From positions 3,997,501 through 4,061,500 of the forward strand of contig NZ_CP023317.1 in the NCBI RefSeq assembly GCF_009497655.1: DNA of 64,000 nucleotides, in the 5' to 3' direction. Every line of letters starts with the position of its first letter. The first letter of the stretch is position 1. The notes beneath the pieces were generated by a model. The model worked only from the letters and a program-made list of their open reading frames with translations. It made no database searches and was not told the DNA's origin. The DNA is from Priestia megaterium (GTDB lineage Bacteria > Bacillota > Bacilli > Bacillales > Bacillaceae_H). The position numbers and the translations under genes were made by a program. Shown here in pieces: positions 34,693 through 44,782 of the stretch.

Positions 34693-36000
34693 CTATGAAA
34701 TTTTTCGTGCTGACGTTTGTTGAACGTTTTCCGCTTCTTTTATCTTCTCTTTCGGCAGAACTAGATTCAGCAGAACTCCCATGATAGCAGACAGTGCCAT
34801 GCTATCAATCTTTACATGTTCTGAGATATCTAAGTGTGCTCCTCCGATTCCTAACACTAAGATAATCGAAGCAATCATTAAGTTTCGTTTTGATCCAAGA
34901 TCTACCTTTGCATCCACCATCATGCGCAAGCCTGATGAAGCAATGATTCCGAATAAGAGAATTGAAATCCCACCCATGACCGGAGTTGGTATACTTGAAA
35001 TAAGAGCGTTGATTTTGCCGACAAACCCGAACAAAATCGCGAAGACTGCTGCTCCTGCTATTACAAATACGCTAAGCACCTTTGTGATGGCTAACACTCC
35101 GATGTTCTCACCATATGTTGTGTTTGGCGGTCCGCCGATCAGCGCAGCAAGCATAGTGGCTACTCCGTCTCCTAAAATCGATCTGTGCAGCCCTGGCTTT
35201 TCAATATAGTTTCGATCCACAATCTTATTTAAAACAAGAATGTGTCCAATATGTTCTGAAAGTGTTACGACTGCTACAGGTACCATGATAAGCACAATCC
35301 CTAATGAAATGGACGGCGTGTATGTGACGAACGGCACGTAGAAGTGAGGTATTTCAATCCACTCTGCTTTCATTACCTTTGAAAAGTCTACCAATCCTTG
35401 TGTATAAGCGAAGATGTATCCGCCGATAATTCCCATCAGTACCGGAATCAGGCTGATAATGTTTTTAAAGAAGATTGAGCAAGCAACTGTTATCGCTAGT
35501 GTCACAAGCGCAACCATCAGGTAAGTTAAGCTGTAATTTCCTTTTGCATCGTTCATCGCCATGCCTACTGCTGTATTAGCTAATCCTAAGCCTATAACCA
35601 TAATAACTGGTCCTACTACAACCGGAGGAAGCAGCTTCATAATCCAATTGATTCCTGTTCCTTTTATAATCAAAGCAACGATTCCATACACAAGTCCGGC
35701 TAAGAAACAGCCAACCATCGTTTCTTCAGGTCCAAACGAAGCTTTTGCGAAAATGATTGGCGTGATGAACGCGAACGATGAACCAAGGTAAGAAGGAATT
35801 TGACCTCTTGTAATGAGCAGGAAAGCAAGCGTTCCTACCCCGCTTGAAATCAAAGCAATTGCCGGGCTGAATCCGACTAGGAACGGCACTAACACCGTCG
35901 ATCCAAACATTGCAAACAAATGCTGCAGACTCAATGTTAACCAATTTACTGCTTTTGGTTTATCATGTATATCAAGTACAAAATCTCGTTGTTGACTCAT
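34693..36000 (-). CDS. pyrP: Uracil permease
   Basis: Uracil:proton symporter of the NCS2 (nucleobase-ascorbate) family. The protein has 435 aa with about 12-14 membrane segments, LSLQHLFAMFGSTVLVPFL at the N terminus, the TM8 region TLSEHIGHI, and GGPPNTTYGENIGV (NAT-type motif). GGAGGAAAAACAT precedes the ATG. It is the second gene of the pyr operon, between two attenuators, so uptake and synthesis are both under PyrR. Confidence 0.96.
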   Translation of the reverse strand: MSQQRDFVLDIHDKPKAVNWLTLSLQHLFAMFGSTVLVPFLVGFSPAIALISSGVGTLAFLLITRGQIPSYLGSSFAFITPIIFAKASFGPEETMVGCFLAGLVYGIVALIIKGTGINWIMKLLPPVVVGPVIMVIGLGLANTAVGMAMNDAKGNYSLTYLMVALVTLAITVACSIFFKNIISLIPVLMGIIGGYIFAYTQGLVDFSKVMKAEWIEIPHFYVPFVTYTPSISLGIVLIMVPVAVVTLSEHIGHILVLNKIVDRNYIEKPGLHRSILGDGVATMLAALIGGPPNTTYGENIGVLAITKVLSVFVIAGAAVFAILFGFVGKINALISSIPTPVMGGISILLFGIIASSGLRMMVDAKVDLGSKRNLMIASIILVLGIGGAHLDISEHVKIDSMALSAIMGVLLNLVLPKEKIKEAENVQQTSARKIS

Positions 36001-36022
36001 ATGTTTTTCCTCCTATCACTAT

Positions 36023-36136
36023 AAAAAAACCTCTTTACGCAGAGGCAAAGAGGTTTTCAGCATACAAGGAAGACGCTATACCGCAGTATAGTTTTCCTTG
36101 TATAGTGACCCCCCTTTTGCAGCCTCACGGGACTAC
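36023..36136 (-). promoter_or_regulatory. PyrR-dependent attenuator between pyrR and pyrP
   Basis: The PyrR site is AGTCCCGTGAGGCTG (36120-36134), a GUGAGG variant of the loop. The terminator (36023-36057) has arms AACCTCTTT/AAAGAGGTT and a T7 run. GAGGCTGCAAAAGG of the PyrR-site region can pair with CCTCTTTGCCTC of the terminator to form the antiterminator. Between them lies an additional strong hairpin (36063-36105) with arms TACAAGGA and TCCTTGTA around an inner CTATAC/GTATAG stem. Confidence 0.87.
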
Positions 36137-36156
36137 TATTTAAAAGGGTATATAAT

Positions 36157-36705
<549 letters not shown>

Positions 36706-36725
36706 TCACCTCAAGTTGTTGACAT

Positions 36726-36838
36726 AAAAAAATCCTCTTGCCTTGAGGCAAGAGGATTTGGTTTTAGATATATTTCTTCAAAAAGGCTATAAGTATGCCT
36801 TTTCTGCACCGTTTCCTTCTCAGCCTCTCTGGACTGTT
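36726..36838 (-). promoter_or_regulatory. PyrR-dependent attenuator in the pyrR leader
   Basis: An excellent PyrR binding sequence, AGTCCAGAGAGGCTGAGAAG, lies at about 36816-36835. Downstream on the minus strand is a terminator with arms AAATCCTCTTGCC/GGCAAGAGGATTT and a T7 run (36726-36758). GCCTTTT and AAAAGGC in the middle suit the antiterminator. It is the first of three attenuators in the operon. Confidence 0.92.
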
Positions 36839-36865
36839 CTTAAAGGTTCTTATTAAGTTAATACA

Positions 36866-36894
36866 AGTATGCCATCACTTATGACAGTTGTCAA
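36866..36894 (-). promoter_or_regulatory. Sigma-A promoter of the pyr operon
   Basis: Perfect TTGACA (36889-36894), 17-nt spacer and CATACT (36866-36871) on the minus strand, about 30 bp before the PyrR-binding sequence. The -35 overlaps the rluD stop codon. Confidence 0.85.
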
Positions 36895-37805
36895 CTTCTT
36901 TTTTCAATAAGCTCTAGCATCTCATTAAACTCTTTTGGAGCCGGTGCTTCAAATTCCATATATTCATTTGTACGAGGGTGAATAAAGCCTAATACACCTG
37001 CATGAAGTGCTTGTCCGTCAATCGGAAGCGTTTTTTTCGGTCCGTACTTCGGATCCCCGGCAAGCGGAAAGCCAATATACTTCATGTGAACGCGAATTTG
37101 GTGTGTTCGCCCCGTTTCTAGCTTACATTCGACAAGTGAAAAATCTTTAAAACGCTGTAATACAGTAAAGTGCGTCACTGCATCACGACTGTTTTCATCA
37201 GTGACCGTCATGCTTTGACGATCTTGCTTATCTCGGCCGATTGGCGCATCAATTGTACCGTGATCGTGCGCAATTACTCCGTGAACGATAGCTTTATAGC
37301 GACGCGTCACTGTTTTAGCTACAAGCTGACTAACTAGTGATTCATGAGCTAAATCATTTTTTGCAACCATAAGTAAACCGGACGTATCTTTATCAATTCG
37401 ATGAACGATACCAGGGCGCATAACGCCGTTAATACCGGATAAATCTTTACAGTGAGCCATTAAGCCGTTTACAAGCGTGCCGCTATGATGACCTGGAGCT
37501 GGATGTACAACCATGCCGCGAGGTTTATTTACAACAAGCACATCTTGATCTTCATAATAAATATCTAAATCCATTTCTTCCGCTACCACATCAAGCTCCT
37601 CTAGTTCCGGCACTTCAATAATAATAGCGTCTCCTGTTTTACATTTATAGTTTCCTTTAACGGTTTTATCATTCACTTTTGCATGACCTTCTTTGATCCA
37701 CTGCTGCACTTGTGAACGTGACCATTCTGCATTTACAGTCGAAAGTACTTTATCAATACGTTCTCCCGCTTGTTCTTCATTTATAACTGTTTCAATTACA
37801 TTCAT
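36891..37805 (-). CDS. rluD: RluD-family 23S rRNA pseudouridine synthase (YlyB)
   Basis: Pseudouridine synthase of the RluA/RluD family, probably acting on 23S rRNA. The protein has 304 aa: an N-terminal S4 domain (about 12-75) and a catalytic domain with [11 protein letters not shown] (catalytic Asp) and [12 protein letters not shown]. The lspA stop overlaps its ATG by 4 nt. The exact target base cannot be fixed from sequence; B. subtilis has several paralogues, and ylyB is the positional match. Confidence 0.92.
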   Translation of the reverse strand: MNVIETVINEEQAGERIDKVLSTVNAEWSRSQVQQWIKEGHAKVNDKTVKGNYKCKTGDAIIIEVPELEELDVVAEEMDLDIYYEDQDVLVVNKPRGMVVHPAPGHHSGTLVNGLMAHCKDLSGINGVMRPGIVHRIDKDTSGLLMVAKNDLAHESLVSQLVAKTVTRRYKAIVHGVIAHDHGTIDAPIGRDKQDRQSMTVTDENSRDAVTHFTVLQRFKDFSLVECKLETGRTHQIRVHMKYIGFPLAGDPKYGPKKTLPIDGQALHAGVLGFIHPRTNEYMEFEAPAPKEFNEMLELIEKRS

Positions 37806-38269
37806 TCTTTGTGCTCCTTCTTCATTTTCCCTTCAAACAGCGTCATAATAAACATGATGATTACTCCGACGACAAGTGCCGAATCAGCTACGTTAAAAAT
37901 CGGAAAATCATACGTAAAGATGTATGTATTTACGAAATCAACTACTTCTTTACGGACCACTCGATCAATAAAGTTTCCAATGGCGCCGCCTAACATTAAT
38001 GCTAGCGCAATACCGAACCATTTATCTTGTTTTTTGAGCTTTTGAATATAAATTATTAAACCGACTACCACAACCACCGTAATGAGATAAAAGAACCACA
38101 TCTGTCCTTGTAGAATACCCCACGCGGCTCCTCTGTTACGATGAGAGGTAATGTAAAGAAAGTTTTCAATTACGGTAATGCTTTGTCCATAATACATTTC
38201 TTTTACAATCATCCATTTTGTTACCTGATCAATAAGTATAACAGCTAAAGCGATAAGATAATAAAACAC
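37802..38269 (-). CDS. lspA: Lipoprotein signal peptidase II
   Basis: Membrane aspartyl protease that removes signal peptides from lipidated prolipoproteins. The protein has 155 aa with four membrane segments. Conserved parts: [19 protein letters not shown] with the first catalytic Asp, and [11 protein letters not shown] with the second. The start is a GTG at 38269 with GGGAGG upstream. It lies between ylyA and rluD as in B. subtilis. Confidence 0.96.
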   Translation of the reverse strand: MFYYLIALAVILIDQVTKWMIVKEMYYGQSITVIENFLYITSHRNRGAAWGILQGQMWFFYLITVVVVVGLIIYIQKLKKQDKWFGIALALMLGGAIGNFIDRVVRKEVVDFVNTYIFTYDFPIFNVADSALVVGVIIMFIMTLFEGKMKKEHKE

Positions 38270-38349
38270 AAACGTTTTCCTCCCGCAATAAAATCAAACG
38301 AATCCATACTAAAGCATTTTAGCACATAATTCATTTTTTTTCTCGCTTC

Positions 38350-38637
38350 TCACCAGAAAACAAATAAATCTTCGTTTGTGCGGGCCGTCGGCATTACTTT
38401 TAATTTATGAATAGACATCACTTCGCCAGTTAGTTCATCAATTCCAAACGCACCAACGTCAAGCTTTGCTAGCGCGTGTTCTACATCTTTTAAATCGGCT
38501 TTAATCATTTCTATTACGTAACGTTCCTTTTCATCTATATAACCAGATTGTTCTGTAGCATATCTCAATAGGCGATCTTGTAATTCTTCTTTGATAAGAG
38601 CTAATTCCTGTCCAATGGAAAGATAATTTTCATACAT
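38350..38637 (-). CDS. ylyA: DksA/TraR-like protein YlyA without zinc cysteines
   Basis: Small protein (95 aa) in the ylyA position between ileS and lspA. The N-terminal half is helical and charged. The C-terminal part, VGAFGIDELTGEVMSIHKLKVMPTART, resembles the DksA/TraR C4 zinc-finger region, but no cysteine is present where the ligands would be. The B. subtilis relative affects sporulation gene expression through RNA polymerase; I carry that over only tentatively. The frame is open to 38856, but GGAGG lies 9 nt before the ATG at 38637, which is clearly the start. Confidence 0.8.
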   Translation of the reverse strand: MYENYLSIGQELALIKEELQDRLLRYATEQSGYIDEKERYVIEMIKADLKDVEHALAKLDVGAFGIDELTGEVMSIHKLKVMPTARTNEDLFVFW

Positions 38638-38771
38638 GCAAACGCCTCCTGTGCTGATAAGATGAAGTATTAATGATGTTAGGTTTACCGAGTTTTCCAT
38701 CGAATCTACAACACAAGTTTTTCCTAAGGCTTTGAATGCTTTATACCATTGTATTTGGGAATTTCGTACAG

Positions 38772-38802
38772 CAAAAAACACGCCCAAAAAGGACGTGCTT
38801 TT
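38772..38802 (-). terminator. Terminator downstream of ileS
   Basis: Minus-strand hairpin GCACGTCC/GGGCGTG with a T5 loop and a T6 run, just past the ileS stop codon. It separates ileS from ylyA. Confidence 0.85.
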
Positions 38803-38807
38803 GTTCA

Positions 38808-41573
38808 TTACTGCTGAACGTAGTGATTTTTCACAACATCCGCACAGCGTGTACATAAAGTTGGGTGATCTTGATCTTCGCCAACTGTTGGTGATACTAC
38901 CCAGCAGCGCTCACACTTCTCACCTTCTGCTTTACTTACAACAATTGAAGCATAGCTGAATTTTTGTGCTTCAGCAGGCGCTTCACCTTCTGCTACTTCA
39001 AGATCTGAAACGATGAAGAGTTGACCTACATTTTCAGAAATAGAGGCTAACAGCTCTTTCGTATCTGCTGTTGGATACAGCGTTAATTTTGCTTCTAAAG
39101 ACTTACCGATTACTTTTTCATTACGAGCTTGTTCTAGCGCTTTTAAGACTTCATCGCGAAGCTCCATGAACGCATCCCATTTCTCTACCAATTGATCTGC
39201 TCCTTCAATTTCTTGAACCTCTGGCATATCAACTAGCTGCGCGCTTTCTTCCGTTACGTTCGGAATGTGAACCCATACTTCGTCTGCTGTATGAGAAAGA
39301 ATTGGAGACACTAATTTCGTTAACGATAATAACGTTTCATAAAGAACCGTTTGAATGCTGCGACGCTCTACATTATTTTCTGCTTCAATGTACAATACAT
39401 CTTTTGCAAAGTCTAAGTAGAATGAACTCATATCAATTGTACAGAAATTATGCACTGCGTGATAAATGCTTGAGAATTCATATGAATCATAAGATTTTTT
39501 CACTTTATCAATTAATTTGTTCAGCTTCACAAGCATGTAGCGATCTACTTCACGAAGGTCTTCAACGGCTACAGCGTCAGTTGTTGGATTAAAGTCCGCT
39601 AGGTTTCCTAGTAAGAAACGGAACGTGTTGCGGATTTTACGATATACTTCTGCTACTTGTTTTAAAATGTTATCAGATACACGAACATCCGCTTGGTAAT
39701 CTACAGAAGCTACCCATAGACGTAAAATATCCGCACCTAGTTGTTTCATTACTTTTTCTGGAATTACAACATTCCCTAATGACTTACTCATTTTGCGACC
39801 TTCACCGTCTAAAGCAAATCCGTGGCTAAGTACGCCTTTATAAGGTGCTTCACCTGTTACAGCTACACTTGTAGAAAGACTTGAATTAAACCAGCCGCGG
39901 TATTGGTCAGAACCTTCTAAATACAAATCAGCCGGACGCTGTAAGTCTTCACGCTCTTCAAGAACAGCTTGATGTGAAGAACCAGAGTCAAACCATACGT
40001 CCATGATGTCTGTTTCTTTTGTGAAACGGCCATTTGGGCTTCCTTCATGAGTAAAGCCTTCTGGAAGCAAGTCTTTTGCTTCACGCTCAAACCATACGTT
40101 TGATCCATGTTCTCTAAATAGATTTGATACGTGCTCAATTGTCTCGTCCGTAATGATTGGCTCATCATTTTCAGCATAAAATACTGGAATCGGAACGCCC
40201 CATGCACGTTGACGAGAAATACACCAGTCTCCGCGGTCACGCACCATGTTATAAAGTCGCGTTTCACCCCAAGTAGGCACCCATTCTGTTTTTTCTACTG
40301 CTTTTAATAAATCTTCACGGAAATCTTTAATAGACGCAAACCACTGTGCTGTTGCACGGAAAATTGTTGGTTTCTTCGTACGCCAGTCATGTGGATATGA
40401 GTGGGTAATGAAACTTAATTTTAACAGCGCGCCTTCTTCTTCTAGTTTGTCTGTAATCGCCTTATTCGCTTTATCATAGAATAATCCTTCAAATCCTGGT
40501 GCTTCATTCGTCATATGACCCTTACTATCAACTGGACAAAGAACTTCCAAACCATATTTTTGACCAACGATAAAGTCGTCTTCCCCGTGTCCCGGTGCTG
40601 TATGAACACAGCCAGTACCAGCATCAGTCGTTACGTGATCGCCAAGAACAACTAAAGAATCACGCTTATAGATTGGATGTTCAGCTACCACGCGTTCAAG
40701 TTCTGAACCTTTTACTGTACGAAGTGTCTTATAGTCAGCCCATTCAATTTCTTTAGCAACTGTTTCAATAAGTTCAGTTGCTACTACATATTTTGCTCCA
40801 TCTGCTTCAACTACGCTGTACTGAAGCTCGGGATTGACAGCAATCCCTTGGTTAGCTGGCATTGTCCATGGTGTTGTCGTCCAAATGATGAATTTTTCAT
40901 CTTGTTCAAGCACGCCTTTACCATCTTTCACATTAAACGCTACGTAAATAGAAGCTGAACGCTTGTCATAGTATTCAATTTCCGCTTCTGCTAAAGCAGA
41001 TTCACTTGAAGGGGACCAGTATACAGGTTTTAATCCTTTGTAGATATAGCCTTTTTTCGCCATATCGCCAAATACTTTGATTTGCTGCGCTTCGTACTGT
41101 GGCTGAAGCGTTACATATGGATTATCCCAATCTCCGCGTACGCCTAAACGCTTGAACTGCTCACGCTGGCCGTTTACTTGTTCCCAAGCATACTGTTCGC
41201 AAAGCTTACGGAATTCAGCTACTGTCATTTCTTTGCGGTTTACTTTTTTATTTTTTGTTAAAGCCGTTTCAATTGGCAAGCCGTGTGTATCCCAGCCTGG
41301 CACATAAGGTGCGCAGAAGCCTGACATCGACTTATAGCGAACGATAAAATCTTTTAAAATTTTATTTAAGGCATGTCCCATGTGAATATCGCCATTGGCA
41401 TATGGAGGTCCATCATGCAGGACGAATAGCGGACGGCCTTCCGTACGTTTTTGTACTTTTTCATAAATATTCATTTCAGCCCACTGTTCTTGCATTTTAG
41501 GCTCGCGGTTCGGTAAATTTCCACGCATAGGAAATTCAGTTTTTGGCATCAATAATGTATCTTTATATTCCAT
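38808..41573 (-). CDS. ileS: Isoleucyl-tRNA synthetase
   Basis: Class-I synthetase charging tRNA-Ile. The protein has 921 aa, the length of the bacterial short type that is normally mupirocin-sensitive. Signature HMGH at 64-67 in [13 protein letters not shown]1 editing domain from about 190 to 390 ([29 protein letters not shown]); KMSKSLGN near 595; anticodon-binding domain; and C-terminal zinc site CERCW...CTRCADV. GGAGGG precedes the ATG. It is controlled by the T-box leader at 41620-41891. Confidence 0.98.
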   Translation of the reverse strand: MEYKDTLLMPKTEFPMRGNLPNREPKMQEQWAEMNIYEKVQKRTEGRPLFVLHDGPPYANGDIHMGHALNKILKDFIVRYKSMSGFCAPYVPGWDTHGLPIETALTKNKKVNRKEMTVAEFRKLCEQYAWEQVNGQREQFKRLGVRGDWDNPYVTLQPQYEAQQIKVFGDMAKKGYIYKGLKPVYWSPSSESALAEAEIEYYDKRSASIYVAFNVKDGKGVLEQDEKFIIWTTTPWTMPANQGIAVNPELQYSVVEADGAKYVVATELIETVAKEIEWADYKTLRTVKGSELERVVAEHPIYKRDSLVVLGDHVTTDAGTGCVHTAPGHGEDDFIVGQKYGLEVLCPVDSKGHMTNEAPGFEGLFYDKANKAITDKLEEEGALLKLSFITHSYPHDWRTKKPTIFRATAQWFASIKDFREDLLKAVEKTEWVPTWGETRLYNMVRDRGDWCISRQRAWGVPIPVFYAENDEPIITDETIEHVSNLFREHGSNVWFEREAKDLLPEGFTHEGSPNGRFTKETDIMDVWFDSGSSHQAVLEEREDLQRPADLYLEGSDQYRGWFNSSLSTSVAVTGEAPYKGVLSHGFALDGEGRKMSKSLGNVVIPEKVMKQLGADILRLWVASVDYQADVRVSDNILKQVAEVYRKIRNTFRFLLGNLADFNPTTDAVAVEDLREVDRYMLVKLNKLIDKVKKSYDSYEFSSIYHAVHNFCTIDMSSFYLDFAKDVLYIEAENNVERRSIQTVLYETLLSLTKLVSPILSHTADEVWVHIPNVTEESAQLVDMPEVQEIEGADQLVEKWDAFMELRDEVLKALEQARNEKVIGKSLEAKLTLYPTADTKELLASISENVGQLFIVSDLEVAEGEAPAEAQKFSYASIVVSKAEGEKCERCWVVSPTVGEDQDHPTLCTRCADVVKNHYVQQ

Positions 41574-41619
41574 GTTTTACCCTCCAAAAAAAAACGTAAA
41601 TTTCATATCTTTTTGCACC

Positions 41620-41891
41620 ATAACAAAAAGACCTCCTCATCCCAAAAAGGGACGAGAAGGCCTCCCGCGGTACCACCCTAGTAGATTTGCTGCACGCAAA
41701 TCCTCTTTGCATTCGTAACGTGAATAAACCGCCACTGCTTACTATCATCATTTCAGCAATGGTACTCTAGGGTGATTTTCACTTTTTTGTTTGTTATCGA
41801 GCTCGCACCATCCTCGATTCGCTTTGACAAACTAAAAAAGCTACTGTCCCTGTCTCCGTACTGTTTGATATGAAATTTCATCTGTTACCAA
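41620..41891 (-). ncRNA. T-box leader of ileS (isoleucine specifier)
   Basis: The T-box sequence GGGTGGTACCGCGG lies at 41665-41678 on the minus strand. It is followed by an intrinsic terminator (arms about 41631-41643 and 41649-41662, then T5). Upstream, the stem I region contains GAAAATCACC with ATC at 41774-41776, an isoleucine codon suited to be the specifier. Uncharged tRNA-Ile should pair with both specifier and T-box and stop termination. Small reading frames in this leader are not genes. Confidence 0.95.
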
Positions 41892-41921
41892 ATTATATGA
41901 CAACAAAACGTGAGAAGTCAA
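41892..41921 (-). promoter_or_regulatory. Sigma-A promoter of the ileS T-box transcript
   Basis: TTGACT (41916-41921), 18-nt spacer and TATAAT (41892-41897) on the minus strand. The -35 is one arm of an inverted repeat, AGTCAAGA-N5-TCTTGACT (41916-41936), that also includes the divIVA stop codon. Confidence 0.8.
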
Positions 41922-41934
41922 GATGATGTCTTGA

Positions 41935-42429
41935 CTAGTCAATTTTTTCTTCTAGCGCTGGCATCTCATAATCCATCAACTGATCCCAGTCATCGCTGTT
42001 TAACATTTCAAGCTGTGCTTCAATTAACATTTTGAAACGAGTTCTAAATACTTTAGACTGCTTTTTCGTCTCCTCAATGTCCATCGCAATTTTACGAGAC
42101 TTAGACAGTGCTTCATTAATAATACGGTCCGCATTTTTTTCTGCTTCTTTTATAATGAGCTTCGCTTCTTTTTCAGCGTTTCGCTTTACATCTTCCGCTG
42201 CTTCTTGAGCAATTAAAATTGATTTATTTAACGTTTCTTCGATGTTAGTAAAATGTCCAAGACGATCTGTTAATTCAGATACTCTTCCTTCTAACTCCTT
42301 TTTATCACGCATTACCAGCTCATAGTCTTTAATTACTTGGTCAAGAAACTCATTTACTTCATCTTCATCATATCCGCGAAACCCGCGATTAAACTCTTTG
42401 TTATGAATATCCAAAGGGGTTAAAGGCAT
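41935..42429 (-). CDS. divIVA: Cell-division and polarity protein DivIVA
   Basis: Coiled-coil protein that gathers at negatively curved membranes, placing the Min system during growth and RacA during sporulation. The protein has 164 aa. The N-terminal lipid-binding domain MPLTPLDIHNKEFNRGFRGYD contains the conserved FxRG membrane-contact region; a long coiled coil (about 30-145) follows, then an acidic C terminus. GGAGGTGG precedes the ATG. A perfect 7-base Spo0A-box sequence lies upstream at 42476-42482. Confidence 0.97.
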   Translation of the reverse strand: MPLTPLDIHNKEFNRGFRGYDEDEVNEFLDQVIKDYELVMRDKKELEGRVSELTDRLGHFTNIEETLNKSILIAQEAAEDVKRNAEKEAKLIIKEAEKNADRIINEALSKSRKIAMDIEETKKQSKVFRTRFKMLIEAQLEMLNSDDWDQLMDYEMPALEEKID

Positions 42430-42513
42430 CTAGGCCACCTCCGTGTTGTCTCATTACATCATTAGTAATGGTTTATTCGACATATTTTTAAAATTTCCTG
42501 CTAGTAGATTTCT

Positions 42514-43287
42514 TTATTTCTGCTTCCCTACAACAATTCGCCATTTTTCTTTTTTGGTTTTGCCTTCAAGTGAAACGATACGACTTCTGCCGTGGCCACG
42601 AAGCGACAAAATATCACCTTCATGACATTCAAAAGAAGGCTGTTCAATGACTTTAAAATTTACTTTTACCGCTCCATTTGCAATAAACGGCTGGACTTTT
42701 TGTCTTGATAAATTGTGAATGGTCGACAGCAAAACATCAAGCCTCATTGAAGAAACTGTATAAACGTGTTCAATCAGCTCTTCTTTTACCACATGCAGCT
42801 GCTCTCTTTGAATAGAAGAAAGTGAAACTTTGGCTTTTCCAATTGATGTTAAATTCATCTCAATATAAGAAGAAATTTCCTCTGCGGCTACAAGCTGAAT
42901 ATCGTCTCCCGCGACCAAAATATCGCCAAATTTTGAACGGCGCAGTCCTAAGGACATCGCCGAACCAAGAACTTGAGGATGTTCAATCGTCACAAACTTT
43001 TTAGGATAATTCAATTCGTACATATGCAACTGAAAATCTTCGCTTTCAGGCACATAGTAATCCGGATATAGCAGCGCACGCTTGCGTTCAGCAAACGGTT
43101 GTCCACCATCAAATGAAACTTGAACCTCTCCTTCAGTCCCAACAATAGCTGTCACAATCTGCTGCTCTCTTGGATCTAAAAAATCCGTTAATTTTGGGCT
43201 GTATTGATGTAGGACATCTTCTTTCCACTGAAGAACCTGGTCAATAAATCCATGTTCTTCTTGCCTAAAATGTTCATAAATAGACAT
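42514..43287 (-). CDS. ylmH: S4-domain RNA-binding protein YlmH
   Basis: Protein of 257 aa with a C-terminal S4 domain (about 180-245: RLDVLLSTIHNLSRQKVQPFIANGAVKVNF, beginning) after an N-terminal YlmH-type domain. In B. subtilis YlmH binds 50S subunits blocked by peptidyl-tRNA and can support alanine tailing with RqcH. AGGAG precedes the ATG. It lies between ylmG and divIVA, the conserved division-gene neighbourhood. RqcH is also in this window, at 23288-25000. Confidence 0.93.
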   Translation of the reverse strand: MSIYEHFRQEEHGFIDQVLQWKEDVLHQYSPKLTDFLDPREQQIVTAIVGTEGEVQVSFDGGQPFAERKRALLYPDYYVPESEDFQLHMYELNYPKKFVTIEHPQVLGSAMSLGLRRSKFGDILVAGDDIQLVAAEEISSYIEMNLTSIGKAKVSLSSIQREQLHVVKEELIEHVYTVSSMRLDVLLSTIHNLSRQKVQPFIANGAVKVNFKVIEQPSFECHEGDILSLRGHGRSRIVSLEGKTKKEKWRIVVGKQK

Positions 43288-43312
43288 ATTATTACTCCTA
43301 CTATTGGTATGT

Positions 43313-43340
43313 AAAAAAGGAATCCAGCGATTCCTTTTTA
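43313..43340. terminator. Terminator-like hairpin between ylmG and ylmH
   Basis: Arms AAAAAGGAATC/GATTCCTTTTT with a 4-nt loop overlap the ylmG stop codon, with a T6 run on the minus strand. It should reduce read-through from the ylmD-ylmG group into ylmH. Confidence 0.78.
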
Positions 43341-43607
43341 AATAAATCCAACCATACTGTGAAGTGAACGTACACCTGCTTGCGCAAATCGTAGTAAAAA
43401 GATTGCAACAAGAGGTGAAATATCAATCATGCCAATAGGCGGAATGATTTTACGAAAAGGCTCTAAGTAAGGCTCGCAAATGCTGCCAAGCAGCTGACCA
43501 AACTTAGACGCCCTTACATCGGGTACCCAAGACATCAAAATGTAAATAATCAGTGCCCATGAGTAAAGACCAATCAATTGCCCAAGAATCCCAAAAACGA
43601 TGTCCAA
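43338..43607 (-). CDS. ylmG: YggT-family membrane protein YlmG
   Basis: Small integral membrane protein (89 aa) of the YggT/YlmG family with two hydrophobic segments and the conserved [18 protein letters not shown] between them. Its role in envelope or division biology is ill-defined. The start is a TTG at 43607, six nt after GAGGTGG. It lies just after sepF, the usual order. Confidence 0.93.
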   Translation of the reverse strand: MDIVFGILGQLIGLYSWALIIYILMSWVPDVRASKFGQLLGSICEPYLEPFRKIIPPIGMIDISPLVAIFLLRFAQAGVRSLHSMVGFI

Positions 43608-43610
43608 AAA

Positions 43611-44075
43611 CTACCACCTCTTTACGTTTGTTGTATCGTGTTCTCCCATCATATCTGAAATGCTTCCGCTTACGTCTACATTATCAGGTGTACATAAAAA
43701 GATGTCGGTTCCAATTTTTTGAATGTCCCCGCCTAAAGCATAAACTGTACCACTTAAAAAGTCGACAATTCTCACTGCTTGATCTCGTTGAATGCGCTGT
43801 AAATTAACAACTACGACTTTACGATTTTTTAAATGATCCGTAATTTCTTGTGCTTCGGCATAGACGCGAGGTTCGCAAAGCATCATTTTTGATGATTTTT
43901 GAACGCTTTGCAAGCTAATCACGTTTTGCTGCTGATTCGGCTGCTGACTAGCTTTCACTGGTCTCGACTGCTGTACAGGCTCTTCTACCGACTCTTCTTG
44001 TTCGTAATGTTCTTCTACATATTCAGTATCGTCATCAAGAGCAAAAAAACTTCTAAAGCGATTTTTCATACTCAT
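43611..44075 (-). CDS. sepF: Cell division protein SepF
   Basis: FtsZ-binding protein that bundles FtsZ into rings and anchors it to the membrane, partly redundant with FtsA. The protein has 154 aa: an N-terminal amphipathic membrane helix ([13 protein letters not shown]), an acidic and Gln-rich linker (about 14-55), and the C-terminal SepF domain with [22 protein letters not shown] and [24 protein letters not shown] lies 8 nt before the ATG. Confidence 0.97.
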   Translation of the reverse strand: MSMKNRFRSFFALDDDTEYVEEHYEQEESVEEPVQQSRPVKASQQPNQQQNVISLQSVQKSSKMMLCEPRVYAEAQEITDHLKNRKVVVVNLQRIQRDQAVRIVDFLSGTVYALGGDIQKIGTDIFLCTPDNVDVSGSISDMMGEHDTTNVKRW

Positions 44076-44091
44076 CTTGAATTACACCTCC

Positions 44092-44775
44092 TTAACGTTC
44101 ATTCCCAACTAGCGTGGTTCCTAGTCGAATGAATGTTGCTCCTTCTTCAATTGCAATTGCATAATCGTTTGACATTCCCATTGATAGCTCCGTACAAGGT
44201 GCATACGGGAGGTTTAGTTCTTGTATACGATCCTGCAATTTCTTTAAACCTTGAAAACAGCTGCGAAGCAAGGACTCGTCATCTGTGTGAGGAGCCATGG
44301 TCATTAATCCAACTACTTGGATATTTGTAAATGTTTCAAGAGATTGAATAAATGGAATTACCTCTTCTACAGCAAGGCCATGCTTTGATTGTTCTTCGGC
44401 AACATTAACTTGTACAAAACATTTTATACGATGTCCTGCACGTTTATCAATTTCTTTTGCTAAAGATAATCGGTCCAGTGAATGAATATAGTCAACTTTA
44501 TCAATCACATTTTTTACTTTTCTTGTTTGTAAGCTTCCGATAAAATGCCAGGTCGCTTTCTCACCGATTGATTCATACTTTTCTAGAAGACCTTCATCCC
44601 TGTTTTCTCCAAGATGTAAAATGCCTGCATCCACTGCTTCTGCTGCTCGTTTTGTGGAAACGTATTTTGTTACAGCAATCAGCTCTACATCTTCTCGATT
44701 TCGATTAACTTTTTTACATGCTTCAGCAATTGTTTGTTGAACTGCTTCTAGATTTTCACTTACGCTAGCTGTCAC
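44092..44775 (-). CDS. ylmE: YggS-family pyridoxal phosphate homeostasis protein YlmE
   Basis: PLP-binding protein with an alanine-racemase-like barrel and no known enzymatic reaction; helps B6 and amino-acid homeostasis. The protein has 227 aa. PLP lysine is in [10 protein letters not shown] near residue 37; other motifs are [23 protein letters not shown] and IRLGTTLVG. The start is GTG 44775, with GGAGGAG about 10 nt upstream. It is between ylmD and sepF. Confidence 0.95.
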   Translation of the reverse strand: MTASVSENLEAVQQTIAEACKKVNRNREDVELIAVTKYVSTKRAAEAVDAGILHLGENRDEGLLEKYESIGEKATWHFIGSLQTRKVKNVIDKVDYIHSLDRLSLAKEIDKRAGHRIKCFVQVNVAEEQSKHGLAVEEVIPFIQSLETFTNIQVVGLMTMAPHTDDESLLRSCFQGLKKLQDRIQELNLPYAPCTELSMGMSNDYAIAIEEGATFIRLGTTLVGNER

Positions 44776-44782
44776 TATGTAA

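Noticed and set aside
34781-35209. 142-codon plus-strand frame opposite pyrP
   Set aside because: Shadow frame within a clear uracil permease gene; no start signal.
38638-38856. N-terminal extension of ylyA into the ileS 3' end
   Set aside because: GGAGG and ATG at 38637 mark the real start; the extension crosses the ileS terminator.
41563-41751. 62-codon minus-strand frame overlapping the ileS leader
   Set aside because: It lies in the T-box and terminator, whose RNA function explains the sequence.
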